A stretch of DNA of 64,000 bases from Aplidium turbinatum (taxonomy: Eukaryota > Chordata > Ascidiacea > Aplousobranchia > Polyclinidae), in the NCBI GenBank assembly GCA_918807975.1, contig OU964918.1, forward strand, positions 41,152,477 through 41,216,476, in the 5' to 3' direction. Shown piece by piece: positions 42,462 through 54,400 of this stretch (positions within the stretch are counted from its first letter, which is position 1; each line of letters begins with the position of its first letter). The notes beneath the pieces are model-generated. The model worked only from the letters and a program-made list of their open reading frames with translations, had not been told where the DNA came from and did no database searches. The position numbers and the translations under genes are program-made.

Positions 42462-44009
42462 CAGTGGTTCCCAACCTTTTTGTTGTCACGGACCCCTTTA
42501 GACAAATTATTAATTCTGCGGACCCCTACCTAAATTTTGCCTGAAACTCAATTAAAATACTATTGATTATAGCAAAGAAATTTATTTTCACGCGAGTCAG
42601 TTCAATCACAGTACTATTGACTATTGTAATAATTATGCTACTCAACTACTGTACGGTGTCATATTGCATTGCCGCTGTGACTCCTCCGGCAAATATCAGG
42701 TTAAACAGTTGCTCAAATAAGAAAATGAATGAATTGTTCGAGAAATGTCAGCAGTATTTGAATATTAAGGTGACCCAAAGTGCCATGCCGAAACTTTTTC
42801 AACGTAAGCAAATTTAATGAGATGGTTGTTGTTGCCTTTCCTGAACTAAACTGCGGTTGAGTTTTTGACAATGCAACACGCATGTCATCTTCAACGTCCA
42901 CTGTCCAGGCGATTTCGATGTTGCTTTTATTGTAACAAGAACTGAGAATCCTGCCTCATAAAGGTTAAGTGGTTATGAATGATAACAAAACAATAATCGC
43001 TTGCTTAGCCAAGAATGGTAGGTTTGCAGTTGTGAGCACCAAAAATCCTCCACAGTTTTTGAATGAAACTCAATGCGTAATAACTCTTTTGATCTTAAAT
43101 CAATTAGGTCATCTTTACTGAGATCGTCATCGCTAATGTTCAAGTCAAAAAGAAAAGGATTTCGAATCCATATTTCAACTTCGTTTGGCAGATGTTCTAA
43201 ATTAAAATAACGTTGAAATGAGATTTGCAGGATTTCAAGTGTGCGCAAAATTTTTCTCTCATAGAAATCAAAAGAGTAGGCTACATTCTCTTTGAGTTTC
43301 ATCCATCAAGATAAGATCTTCTAACATTGGAAAGTTAGCGTAGTTACCTGCTTCCAATCTGCGTTTCTAAACCGGCAACTTGGCTAAAAACCCTTTCAGT
43401 TTTTCAGCTGCATCAATTAATTATTGTCACACCTGGTCCTTGAATGCCACGATTAACATTGTTAATCTGACCGAAAATATCGGCTAAGTAGGCCATGCTG
43501 TATAGAAAACTTTTACTCTCGAACAAATTTGAGAGGAGACTTCAATTTCCTTTCAAAAGAGTTGATACCTCATTTTTAGCTGCTGCAGTCGTTTTAAAAC
43601 TTCTCTAGATAACCAACGTAGGCTACCTCAGAATGATACAAAAGTACTCCGTAATCTGACCCTACTTCTTGACAGAGCGCTTTAAAAGTACGGTGGTTTA
43701 CAGCTCTGCTTTTGATGAAATTAACGACTTTCACGCAATTTGTCAAAATTTCTTTGAGACTTGCTAGTAAAGTTTTTGCTGCTAAGGCGTGGCCTACCTG
43801 TGCAAGAAGCAATGGGTAACAACCAACCGAGGAGCTTCGTTTTTTACTAAAGCAGCAAATCCGGACTTGTTCCCGAGCATAGCTGGTGCTCCATCCGTAC
43901 ATATAGAACAAAGTTTTTTTTTCCAAAATTCATCAAGGTAATCATGGACCCCCAAATGCTTTCTCACGGACCCCCAAGGGGTCCGCAAACCCCAGGTTGG
44001 GAACCACTG
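42462..44009 (-). mobile_element. hAT element, degraded
   Basis: Ends CAGTGGTTCCCAACCTTTTTG / complement, with the exact 8-bp duplication ACTTAAGC (42454-42461, 44010-44017). The minus strand carries transposase pieces: ICTDGAPAMLGNKSGFAAL and THCFLH (43800-43905), KTLLASLKEILTNCVKVVNF (43680-43780), and NPFLFDLNISDD with ELLRIEFHSKTVEDFW (43020-43180). Several frame breaks are present. It is of the ZBED5/GTF2IRD2-like hAT type. Length is 1548 bp. Confidence 0.88.
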
Positions 44010-44099
44010 ACTTAAGCCCTCATCAGGAACCTGAAAATATTTATAAAAACGCAATAAATTTCAACTTCTTGAAGGTAAAATTACATTAGGAAAAGGCAA

Positions 44100-44580
44100 C
44101 TACATGAATAACTGCAAAAAAATTTGCACCACAGAGAATGTGATACATCAAGTAATTCTTGAAGAGAATGGACGTGCCCCGTCGTGCCTCCAGCAAATAG
44201 TTGTTTGTTTAAATTTGGGTTGTAGCCTAGCGTTTGATTAACAGCGCTTCCTGAATTTTGGTGTCAAATTGGGATTTGCCTTTGCGTAAAATTTTAAATG
44301 AGTCAGCAAAGAATTTTTGATCTGTGCAAAAAGAACGCTCATGATATGGTCTTTGATAGCACTTTTTTTTAACTCTATAAAGTTCAGATGTTCCCATTGC
44401 TCCCGTATTCTCGTGGTCAAATGTCTGGTGGACATACCGATGTACCGTACGTCAATGCCGAATCACACGCACATGTAAAACTGTATAGGACATTTGAGCA
44501 GAGAGACGAAAACGTCTGGGACTTTAGTTGAAAATACAAAATAATTTTGAATGTTTTGTAAGTAGGAAAAACGTCCAAAT
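44100..44580 (-). mobile_element. Penelope-like retroelement fossil, GIY-YIG end
   Basis: Minus-strand pieces resemble the C-terminal GIY-YIG endonuclease of Penelope-like elements: RYIGMSTRHLTTRIREQWEH, KKSAIKDHIMS, and then an IQEALLIKR-like block. The reverse transcriptase is not present, and the copy is a broken fragment. The adjacent sequence near 44017-44050 (CCTCATCAGGAACCTGAAAA) may be part of its terminal repeat. Confidence 0.55.
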
Positions 44581-44584
44581 CAAA

Positions 44585-44698
44585 TTTCATCATCATTTTC
44601 AGCCAGTGAGAGCCCACTGCAGAGCGTAAGCCTTCCCCTTTTCATGCCAATTTACATGATTATGTGCTAGTTGGTACCAATTGGTTGTATTCATATAG
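44585..44698 (-). mobile_element. 3' end of RTE-like LINE, separated part
   Basis: The minus strand encodes NTTNWYQLAHNHVNWHEKGKAY and ALQWALTG then a stop, the usual C-terminus of RTE-type proteins. It continues the LINE at 47675-49290, which was split by the P-like element at 44699-47674. Confidence 0.65.
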
Positions 44699-45094
44699 AG
44701 GCCTTGTACACGTGCGACTGGAGGCAATGACTGGAGGCGATTGATTAAATCTGACAGTTAGCAGAAACTGTGATGTTATAAGCGACCTGCAATGTCTGTG
44801 TGGTCGCATAATGCGAGCTTGAAGTTGTGAATACACTTTCACATCATTATTAGTTTATTATGCTGTTTTTAAAGCCAATCGAACATGAAATATGTCGCTA
44901 GATGTTGTTCTAAACTAACAATGAAATGTGGTAATTTAAAGAACAAAGTTTAAGATTTTAAAACAAACACACAAAAGCTGTGATTTGGTCAAACTTGAGA
45001 TTGCTGTTTCAGTATGAAAGTGACAAGGTACAGCGATTAAGTGTAAAACCACATGAGATATAATGTTTAAGCAAACACAGAAAGCTGCACAGAT

Positions 45095-45360
45095 CGGAAT
45101 GGCCCGTTTCGGTGAGTCCGATTCGGTGAGTCCGATTCGGTGAGTCCGATTCGGTGAGTCCGATTCGGTTAGTCCGATTCGGTGAGTCCGATCCCTTAAC
45201 GGGGGATTTTTTCAGTTTTTTTTTTAAATTATCGGGTACCGTAGCCTAATTATCATTGCCGTTTTAGGGTTAGGGGTTAGGAGTTAAGGTTAGGGGTTAG
45301 AAGTTAGGAACTCACCGAATCAGACTCACCGAATCGGACTCACCGAATAGTAGCAGACCC
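45095..45360. mobile_element. TTCGGTGAGTCCGA MITE, 266 bp
   Basis: Starts CGGAATGGCCCGTTTCGG and ends CCGAATAGTAGCAGACCC, with the duplication GCACAGAT (45087-45094, 45361-45368). The left end has six tandem 14-mers TTCGGTGAGTCCGA (45108-45191), and the right end has inverted copies. The middle has ATTATCGGGTACCGTAGCC and TTAGGG-like runs. Confidence 0.85.
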
Positions 45361-45722
45361 GCACAGATAACCTAATTACTCAGTACAGAACTATCATCAT
45401 ATTAAACCTACAAATTGATACCGCTCAGTGGGTATCAAAATCACAAAGATAAATTACATACCAACAAGAAAAATAGTTTGGCGCAGAGCAATGCAACATA
45501 CAATGTGCTGTGGCACCGACAGGACAGATTAAAGTGACAGTGTATAATATACAAAATGCAGAAACACCATTGATAACTTACACAAAAATCCCTTACAAAC
45601 ACATCGGTTTATTTGCTTATGCTCTAAATAAAGCTAAGTTAAGTAATAACAAAGGTTTCTTCTTAGTGAGCAACACAAGCACCAAAACCATCATACCAAC
45701 AAAAAGTAATGTTAAAAGAAGT

Positions 45723-47379
45723 CTAAGCAGAAAGTTTCAAAATCTTTAGTTTTGGCTCTTTTGAACATTTTGGTGAATACAAACTGCAGTGATTTTTTAA
45801 GAAAATGTTTGATAATATGCGACAGTGTTTCTTTTGAATATCTGCAAAACTATAATATTCTGCTACACTTGAAAATACATTACACAAGCCTTTTCTGCAA
45901 ACAAAACTTGCAATTTCATGAAATAGAATGTATGAAAAAAATACCCATTGACAAACACTGTCCCCAGGTAAGTTTAAGCCACCTCTGTTTAGTTCATCAG
46001 TGAATTGGCCATACTGTTCCATGTACGTCATGCTGTCATTAAGAAAAGTGTCATTTCGAGTGACGTATCCAGCAATATAAACAAGCCCCATTTTGACAGC
46101 ATTTGTTAAGCTATTTTCCATATTGTCATGATTCAGAAACACATTCCATGTTTTCTCATTCGTATACACTTTCGGCAAGAATGTGAAACAGTTGTGTCTA
46201 AATCACAAATACCACCTCCAATGTCAAACAACAACTTAGTTTTTCTTATATTAACTTTTTGTAACACTTGTTGCACATTGATGAAATACGTACCACCAGA
46301 ACCTTGGCGCAATTTTGAAAAAGCTTTTTCAATAGGGTCACTGTTGAAATTCCCAAAAGCGACATAGTCATGTGAAGTGCTTAACAAATACTTTGCAAGA
46401 TCAACCAGACCTCTGCAAGTTTGAATCAGCGCAGATGCTGTATCATTGGTAAATGACCTTTCTCTTTTACCTTTTTTTTTTGGTTTCATAGATTCAGCAA
46501 AATCAGCTAAATCCAGCAAAAAATGCAAACTTTCATCATCTGCTGTTTTTATGATAGATCTTGTCGGGTCTCTTGAAATTGCATCTTGATTCAACCTTTT
46601 AACATTGACTATACTAAAAAACTTAATGAACTTTGATAAAAAAAAACAATGTTCCTTCTGCAGAACCAACATCCGAATGAGATTTTAAAGCAGCATGTGT
46701 TTCATGGCAAAATACTCTCAAACAAAGACTCACATTTTGTCGCTCAACAGGTTTTGGACTGACAGCAACATCATTAAGTTTTGAAAGCTTTACAAGATTT
46801 TCCTTCTCCTGTTCATGTAACTTTTTCAAGTCACTCCATTTGGCAATCATTTTCTTGTCATTGCATGTAAATCTTAGTTCTTGTGATGCTTCCGTGAACC
46901 AGTTATTTCGTATAGATTTCATCAAATGCACATAATCAAAAAGTAAGTGCATATTGCCTGTAGTACACCAAGGCTTTCCTGGAATAAGGTCAAATTTTTT
47001 GAAAAAAGTTTGATTGACACGATTATTATCACAGATTACTGCAATAGGGAAGCCACCAGAACATCGAATATTTCCCAAAATTGCACAAGCTTCCTGGAAT
47101 TGAAAATCCGCATCTAAGCAATAAACAGGCAACATTTTGAGAAGAATTTTTTTTTCCGCCAAACAGGCTACATAACATGAAACCTAAAGCTGTAGTCGCA
47201 CAATGTTCTGGGTTATTAACAGCTTTTCCAAAAACACTACCACCTTGATATGTCAAGGCAGGCTTCACATAAACTTCATCAATCAATAAAACCACATTCC
47301 TGTGACGAACATCTGTGCAGTTGTCAAAATACCGCTTTAAAATTTTTTCTGAAGTATAGCTGTATTTAATCAACAACAT
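45723..47379 (-). pseudogene. P-element-like transposase, broken
   Basis: Minus-strand pieces in order: NVVLLIDEVYVKP (first D block) with ATTALGFML, FPIAVICDNNRVNQTFF (second D block), HLLFDYVHLMKSIRNNWF, then NFNSDPIEKAFSKLRQGSGG (E block), and a C-terminal part with YIAGYVTRND and ELNRGGLNLPGD. At least three frame changes lie between overlapping pieces (near 47.15, 46.65 and 46.15 kb). No THAP finger was found upstream, so the N-terminal third is missing. It is only distantly similar to the intact gene at 585-5071 and belongs to another P-like lineage. Confidence 0.8.
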
Positions 47380-47674
47380 AACTTTAAAGACTTACACAGC
47401 ATTTTCACAACATATCAGCTAATTTTTAAGCAGCCTAAGCCAGCAAGAGTACAACGTCCCACAGCATGATTGCTAACAAAACTTATAATCAACATTTAAA
47501 CTCTGACTATGATGTCATAATAACAAGTAGTTCAACCATGCTGCGAAAAAAGTACAGTAACACAGCAGCAGCTGCGCAGCCAACTTAAACTCTTAAAACG
47601 ATTCCAGACTAAACTGCTGACTCAGCAAAAATTTCGCCTCCAGTCAAAAAAAATGGCGCACGTGTACGAGGCCT

Positions 47675-49290
47675 TTACTGAAGATGGCTATGGTTGTATT
47701 GCATTGTTTGTCAATGTCGTCCCTCCATCTTACTTTTGGTTTTCCTTTCTTTCTTTTGGTTCCTCGTGGTGTCCATTTTGTTAATTTTTTAGTTAGTCCA
47801 TCTATTGTCCTAATATCTTGCTATATGACCTGCCCAGGACCATTTTAGTTTCTTGATTGTGCTTAATATATCTCGTAATTTCGTTTGATTTCTGATCCAT
47901 TCGGTAGTTTTTTTATCTCGCCATGTTAAACCCATCATAATTCGTTCATGTGCTCTCTGCATAGTTTTTAGTTTGAGTGTTAATTTCTTTGTAAGGTTCC
48001 AAGTTTCTGCACCATATGTAGCGGTTGGAAGGATGCATTGATCGTAGACTTGTTTCTTGAGAGAAAGAGGCAGTTTTGACTTAAATATCGAACTTGCTCT
48101 TCCGAAGGCTTGCCATCCAAGTGATATTCTTCTTTTGATTTCATCTTCTTTATTGGAGTTGGTTGTAATTTTTTGGCCAAGATATATAGTGATCAACTTT
48201 TTCGATAGTCGCTCCTCCAAAAGCATGTTGCTGTCGATGTCTGCCAGTTTGTTAAACATAACTTTCGTTTTGTTAAAGTTCATATGAAGGCCAATCTTTT
48301 TGCTTTCTGTATTGAGTTCACTTAGCATTGTTTGTAGTTGTTTAGGTTGCTCAGATATAAGGATAATGTCATCAGCAAAACGTAAATGGTTTATGTATTC
48401 ACCATCAATTTTGATTCCTTTTTCTTCCCAGTTAAGTTGCTTAAAAATTTCTTCTAAGGTTGCTGTAAAAAGTTTTGGAGATATTGTGTCACCTTGACGT
48501 ACCCCTTTTTGATTCTGAAATGGTTCAGAGTCTTTGTGCAGTGCAGCCGAATTATAGATGTATTTTCCGCGTAAATGTTTTTGAGAAGTTCAGTGTGTGA
48601 TTGGTCAATTCCCTGTTTTTCCAGTGCTGAAATGACAGCTGATGTTTCAACAGAGTCAAACGCTTTTTTATAATCTTTTAGTCCAAGGCAGAGTGGGATG
48701 TTATATTCGTTTGTTTTTTCAATTAATTGGTTGATAGTATGCAGGTGGTCCATGGTTGAAAACCCTTTCCTAAAACCTGCTTGTTCTCTCGGTTGGTGGT
48801 AGTCTAAATCTTTAGCAATTCTGTTGGTAATTACTCAGGTAAAAAGTTTGTAAATTGTTGGAAGAAGACTAATTGGACGATAGTTTCCCAAGTTTTTTTG
48901 GTCTCCCTTCTTATGAAGAAGTATGATGATAGCATTCTTCCAGTTGGAAGGAGTTTGTCTTGTTTTAATGCATTCCGTAAACAGATGGGCAAGAGGTGAT
49001 GAAATTGTTTCTTCTGCATCTTTAATTAGGTCAGGCGTGATATTATCTTCACCAGGCGCTTTATTTCGTTTCATCTGACCAATTGCATGTTTTATTTCAG
49101 AGATATTTACTTCTGGAGTGGTTGCTAAAATTTGAGATTTGTCACTGGAGTTGTCGACCAGCCCTTGACCCTGATTGCTAGCATAGAGATTTTGATAGAA
49201 TTCTCTTGTTCTTTCTATTATCTGGTTTCCTACATCAAATTTACTGTTTACAAAATTAGCGCTTTGTTCTAAACTGTTTTCGTGATAGTT
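47675..49290 (-). mobile_element. RTE-like LINE, 5'-truncated
   Basis: Minus-strand reverse transcriptase pieces: [68 protein letters not shown] (catalytic FADD), then FNKTKVMFN, ATYGAETWNLTKK and KRKKGKPKVRWRDDIDK. The endonuclease is absent and there are a few frame changes. The last C-terminal residues are found at 44585-44698 beyond the P-like insertion. Confidence 0.85.
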
Positions 49291-49662
49291 GTTGTTTTCG
49301 CACTTATTTGTGTTGGCAAACGGAAAGCTAATTCTGTTTTGTCACACATGACGAAAAAGTCGAGATCTATAGAAGATTGCGAGATGTTTGTAGGGATGAG
49401 AATGCTGATGGTGATGGTGCTAGCAGCATGGGGTTCACTAGGCCAACTTCTAATCTGATACAGAGAACAAATCTTGGTGTATCGGTAACTGGTAGGTTGT
49501 GGGCCGTGAGTGCCTTTAAATATTAATCAAAGGAATGGGCATTGGCCTATTGTCACTGTCACTATTGTCGCAAATCACTCGGCCGACATTTCTGAATTAG
49601 CCCCCCCCCCCCTAATTTTTTTTCTGGGTGCGCTACTGTGTAGAAGCTTTGAATCACTGACG
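49291..49662. other. Spacer with a MITE end
   Basis: No gene. At about 49598-49640 a C-run is followed by CTGGGTGCGCTACTG, one end of a hAT-like MITE related to 42249. Confidence 0.35.
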
Positions 49663-49876
49663 CAGGCCCGGTCACTGAGCTTGACAGAGTGAAGTTCCCG
49701 ATTGTTGAAGTCTTGTTGCCAGGGAATTATTCCATCCATTAGATGCCGCTGAATGGAGAGCAGTCCTTAACGTGCATTGCTCAAGCGCACACGCCGAGAG
49801 TCGAACCAGCGCCGCTTGATCTTGAAGCTTCTTCGTTCCAGAAGTTACGCGCTAACCAACTGAGCTATCGGGGCGG
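49663..49876 (-). repeat. tRNA-derived SINE, copy 2
   Basis: The minus strand starts GCCCCGATAGCTCAGTTGG (A box), with GGTTCGACTCTC (B box) downstream, and continues with the same body as 7940-8152 through to GGTCACTGAGC-like sequence. It has the better preserved tRNA-like head of the two. Confidence 0.75.
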
Positions 49877-50286
49877 ACACCATTACACAACGCAACAGTG
49901 AAAAAAAAAGAAGTTTAGTAAAGAAATTGAAATGAACAACACAGCATAAGAAACACGAAAACAACACGGAGGAATTAAAATGATTTAACAAAGTCTTCAA
50001 ATATTTTGACTCGCTTTGCGTGACGAGTGCGTGCGAGATGTACTATGGCATCATAGTTAGTGCATTGCCATTTGTTGCCTTTAAGAGGCAGCATGAATGC
50101 GACAGATTTTACGTCACACCCTGGGAAAATGGAGATGTCCGGATTTAAATGATCCGGGACATTTTGCATATTTCAAACATGTACTATGTTCCTGTTACTG
50201 ACAAATAAACCATTGATTGATTGACATTTGTAAATTTGCCTCCGGCTCTGAACACCCCCACACTAGCCTGTATAATATACACTAAA
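49877..50286. repeat. Retroelement tail and spacer
   Basis: Plus-strand sequence ending GACAAATAAACCATTGATTG (about 50200-50222) looks like a LINE or SINE 3' end with TTGA units. The body has no recognised coding. Confidence 0.35.
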
Positions 50287-51418
50287 CAGGCCTCGAAATC
50301 ACAGCATGTGATGTCCATCATTGCGTCACAGTATGTGATGTCCGCGGAAAGTATCACCTAGATCGGTCATGTTTGTCTGCCGAGAAATAACACAGGAACT
50401 AGCAATACAAATTGTCATTGCATAGCACGAACAATTGTTACGAAAATATAATTTCCCGTGCATTCTAGCACGCATCTAGAAAATGTGACTAATTAATATC
50501 GTATCCCTTAGTTTCCATTCAAGCAGGAAAACTTTTGATTTTTACATTGCTTCGATTGATGACATTGAATCAGCGTAACAAAGGTAAATTCTTTGCCAAG
50601 AATCGACGGAGTACGATACTTCTACACTATTCACGCACAACTTAGTTCAAGTCTTACGTCACAAACCACAATGTTTGGCTTTGATCTCCGAGCAGTGACA
50701 TAGCTAGGGAATGTGCCGCCCAGGCGGATTCAGATTTTGCCGCCCCTTCAAGAAAAAGCTTGTGAAAATAAAATGCTTTTTTTTATCGGATTATAATCAA
50801 AATCAAAAATCGTAGTTTGAAAGTGCCGCCCCAAGACGTGTCGCCTGGGGCAGTCTGGCTTCCCCGCCCCTCTAGCTACGCCACTGTCTCCGAGTAATAT
50901 TGATAAGGTAAGGTTGGTTACAAAATTTGTTAAGCTTTGGTATTACAGTAAGAAAGAAAAGGCCCAGGGAAAATTCACTTTTGCTCACATGACACGCAAA
51001 AATAAACCTAAAGAAAAAAGCCTAGTGAAACTTTGCACAGCAGGAAATAGTAGCGTTAGTGTAAAAGTTTTCCGACTCGTGCCCAGAGCATTGTGATGCA
51101 AGAAGTCACACAACCTCGTTCGGTGGAAGTTAGTCAGTTATACGGTGTATTAAGCAGCTACAGGGCGCTTTGACTCTTCAAGTGCACGTCGTTGGTCTGA
51201 TGAAAGCCTTTCAGAGTGACTTCACTGCAATTTTAACAAGACTTTTAAACCGTAGCTATAGTTCTCAAATGGTGAAGAATTATCAAGACAAAGTGATTAA
51301 GCATGACGATCGACTCTAAAACTGGTGTGTCCGCCGTGAGACATAATTTGTCCGCCAAGATAGCTGCTCAGACCGGACACGTTTGTCCGCCATCAACAAA
51401 AACGAATTTCGAAGCCTG
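50287..51418. mobile_element. Non-autonomous hAT-like element
   Basis: Ends CAGGCCTCGAAAT / ATTTCGAAGCCTG. ATATACAC and ATATACAT occur at the two sides, although the left copy is four bases away. The interior shares inverted TGTCCGC-type segments. It contains the MITE at 50693-50886 and a copy of the repeat at 21064-21400. Confidence 0.6.
50693..50886. mobile_element. 194-bp hAT-like MITE with a paralogous empty site
   Basis: Ends CAGTGACATAGCTAGG / CTAGCTACGCCACTG, with the exact 8-bp duplication TCTCCGAG (50685-50692, 50887-50894). The related repeat at 21064-21400 has a single, uninterrupted version of this site (near 21270). Confidence 0.9.
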
Positions 51419-52183
51419 ATATACATGTTTAAATAAGTTTCTACATTCTCTAATGCATACACCTAAATTTTATCTGCATCCTAGGCAAAGGCTACTCTTT
51501 ATTACACTTCCTTACCTTTTCCATGACCAGATCAAATCGGATATAATAAAAGCATGGCCTCTCTTGCGCAACAGTAAAATTGCTTGAAACGCGAAATTTA
51601 CTATCGCCATCTAGCGGTTGCTGTTTTGAACTTTTATTTGCCACATGGCCCTAGAGTATTATTTTCCGATTTTATTGATGTTTCAATGGCAATTCTTGGT
51701 TCACCAGAAGAGATTTAACAGCAAAGTTAGTGCAGACGGTCAGAAAGTTTTCAATTTTATTAGGGTCAGGGTTTTGGGCCTAGGTGAAATATTTGCTGAA
51801 ATCTGAAAAGCGGTTTTGGTCTAATTTTTAGTGCAGAAGTAGGGATAGCAATCTTCTTATCTGTGCCATTTCAGTTTTTGAGTTTAAACAAACATTAGCC
51901 TGTTTTATTTGAAATTCGTGTTTCGGGTTATTTTACCAAAAATTCGTGTTTAGTGGAATCACTATATAGGTAGTATAGTTGCTTGAATGAACACAATATA
52001 CGTCAACTAATAAGATCTACATAGGCTTGAAGCCATCAACATAAGTAATACGATAATAGACAATTTATGTAATTATTTTTAAATAAGTTAGGAGAATTTT
52101 TTCTCATTTCCAACGGATTTGAATTCCTAATTTCCACACCTTTATATTTCTATTTTCTACGTTAATAGTACCAACAGTAGCTT
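51419..52183. other. No recognisable feature
   Basis: AT-rich spacer with no repeat ends and no supported reading frame. Confidence 0.35.
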
Positions 52184-53689
52184 CGGAATGACCCGTTTCG
52201 GAGAATCCGATTCATAGAGTCCAATCCGGAGACAGCCTTTTTTAGAGATTTTTTGAAAATCCAACGACGTCTTCTGTTTCTAAACAATTTGCATTCTAAA
52301 CTGCCACTTAGGTTTTAACGTAGTTGGTTATGTCAAATGCTATTTGGCAACTGTCTTTTTCGCTGAGACTTTATCTCATTAACCTCTATTGTTAATCATG
52401 AAACGCTGTTGTGTTGCAATAAATTGTCGAAATGACCTTTGCATTTACAAGCGCGCCAGTCAGCAATCAGTTTTTTTTACATTGAATCAACCTGTTCAAA
52501 CATGAAATCAATAGGCTAACTGATTGATTGAAACTAATTGATTGAAACTGATTGATTGAAACAGATTGAAACTAACTGATTGAAGAAAAACGATAGGCTA
52601 ACTCAGTGGTTCTCAAACTTTTTTTTGTTGCGACGCCTCTGGAAAGATTTTTGGACTTGCGACGCACCAGCAAATAAAAGTAAATGAAGAAACTTATGGT
52701 TAAAGTTTTGTTTATTGATACAACAACAAAAAGCGATGCATATTATTTAATGTGACGTGTGGGCTTGTTTGTTTTTACAAAGTTCATTGAATCTTGGGAG
52801 AATTTTTGAAATTGCCACCCGCATTTCTCTTTCACTGTTTATTCGTGATCGATATTTGGTTTTATCACCGCCTAGGCAGAAAATTTTGCTTCACATAAAT
52901 AGGCTACGACGTAGCAAATGGGATAATAATTCGCACTGCTTTCATTCACCAAACCTGGATAACCGTCATTCATTGAATCCACAAATTTTCCGAATTTCCT
53001 ACTACGAAAGGATCACGAATCCATTCGCAGTTTGAAAAATTTTCCGGGAAGTATTTTGCAAATTTCGACTCGAGCTTGGACAAATATAAATAAATATGTT
53101 TCGCAAATTTGAAGGAAAAAAAGCGCACTTGTAAGATGTAACCTCAACTCTTCACTGTTTTCAAACTGAAATAACACCAGGAAAAAGGATTCAGAGTTTT
53201 CAATTTTTTTTTTGAAGGATGGACATTAGGGTGGCTCTTAAAATTGAGTTTTTGAATTTTGCATGGGACACCCTTTCAAATGGTGAGGTTGTCAGAAAAA
53301 ATAACTCTTGCAAATTTTTTTTAAATTTGAAGTTGATTTAGAGGTGGCCCTCCCCCCCTAAAGTTCTGTGCCCTCTCTCGAAATACCAAATCTGCGTATC
53401 TCGAAAACCACTTGAGCTAGAGATACGGTTTTTGTGTTAAAAGATGCAGAAAACATGGTTTTCTATCTGCTTTCTGAACATTGAATGCATCTATCTTGAG
53501 TAGAAAAGCAGTTATTTAGAAAAAACGCATTTGACCAAATCTTGATTTTACAACCTTTTTTGTGACCACGAAACCGTCTACAAAATTTCGTTTTTTTTTC
53601 TTAATTTTTGCACCTTAGAGGGAACACTGGTAACGATATTCATTTCAAAATGTAATTCTGGTCAGTACTGCAAGAAGCGATATTATCGA

Positions 53690-54400
53690 CCATATTTTAC
53701 ATATTGCCTTGCGTATCGTGACAGGATGTCTGCGACCTACACATTGTACACAATCGGACAATTTCCCTGTCCTTGCAGGCAACCAACCAGCCGAGTTTTG
53801 TCGCGAAGAAGCCATCCTGTCTCTTTCTCGGCATTACGAACCCCAACCACTTGCTCCACTCAAGTCTCTACAAGTCTGTGAGCGAGCAATCGAGCATCCT
53901 CGCCAACTGAAATCGAGACACTCATTTGTATGTGACGCACAACTCCTGATGAAAACCGCTGAAAACCAATCCATCAGCGCGGCTACCTGGGAGGACAACA
54001 AATAGAGCTCAGAGAGGAAGAAGAACTCCTCAAGGCTCTAAAGTTTTATCTCCGACACCAGCCCCCATCCAACCAGAATGCATAATTTGCCAAGGAAGGC
54101 CTGGGTGTGGCACAACCGCCTGCGTGCTGGGCTACTGGAGTCAGACTATTCCGCTCAAACATGCACAAATTGGGGATGGCTCCATCCGCAATCTGTGAGT
54201 GTGGCATAGAGGAACAAACCACAGACCACACCATCTGTAACTGCGCCAAATGGTGTGCGTGGTCTGCTTGAACTGGATGACGAATCAATGCAATTGCTAC
54301 TCGACACCTGCTCAAGCATCTAAACCACATCGGCACTGCCCAAGGGTGGTAAAAGATAGAGCCCCTTGACCCCTGGAGTAACAAAGAAGGTTTAAACAAA
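53690..54400 (+). mobile_element. Fragment of Jockey/I-like LINE
   Basis: The plus strand gives RIVTGCLRPTHCTQSDNFPV, AGNQPAEFCREEAILSLSRH, RQLKSRHSFVCDAQLLM and a C-terminal Cys-rich part. It matches the tail of the LINE at 34550-36720, so both copies are inserted into TAG...CTA elements. It is strongly 5'-truncated and has frame changes. Confidence 0.7.

Larger units (their letters stand above)
44699..47674 (-). mobile_element. P-like DNA transposon inserted in an RTE LINE
   Basis: Inverted ends AGGCCTTGTACACGTGCG / CGCACGTGTACGAGGCCT enclose a P-element-like transposase pseudogene and a nested MITE (45095-45360). The subterminal motif GACTGGAGGCG occurs at both ends. The LINE reading frame resumes on either side. 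An exact 8-bp duplication could not be recovered. Confidence 0.75.

Noticed and set aside
45240-45310. TTAGGG-like runs as a telomere or interstitial telomere
   Set aside because: Only a few irregular GGGTTAGGGGTTAGG units, repeated in the related MITE at 57647-57800. They are part of the element sequence.
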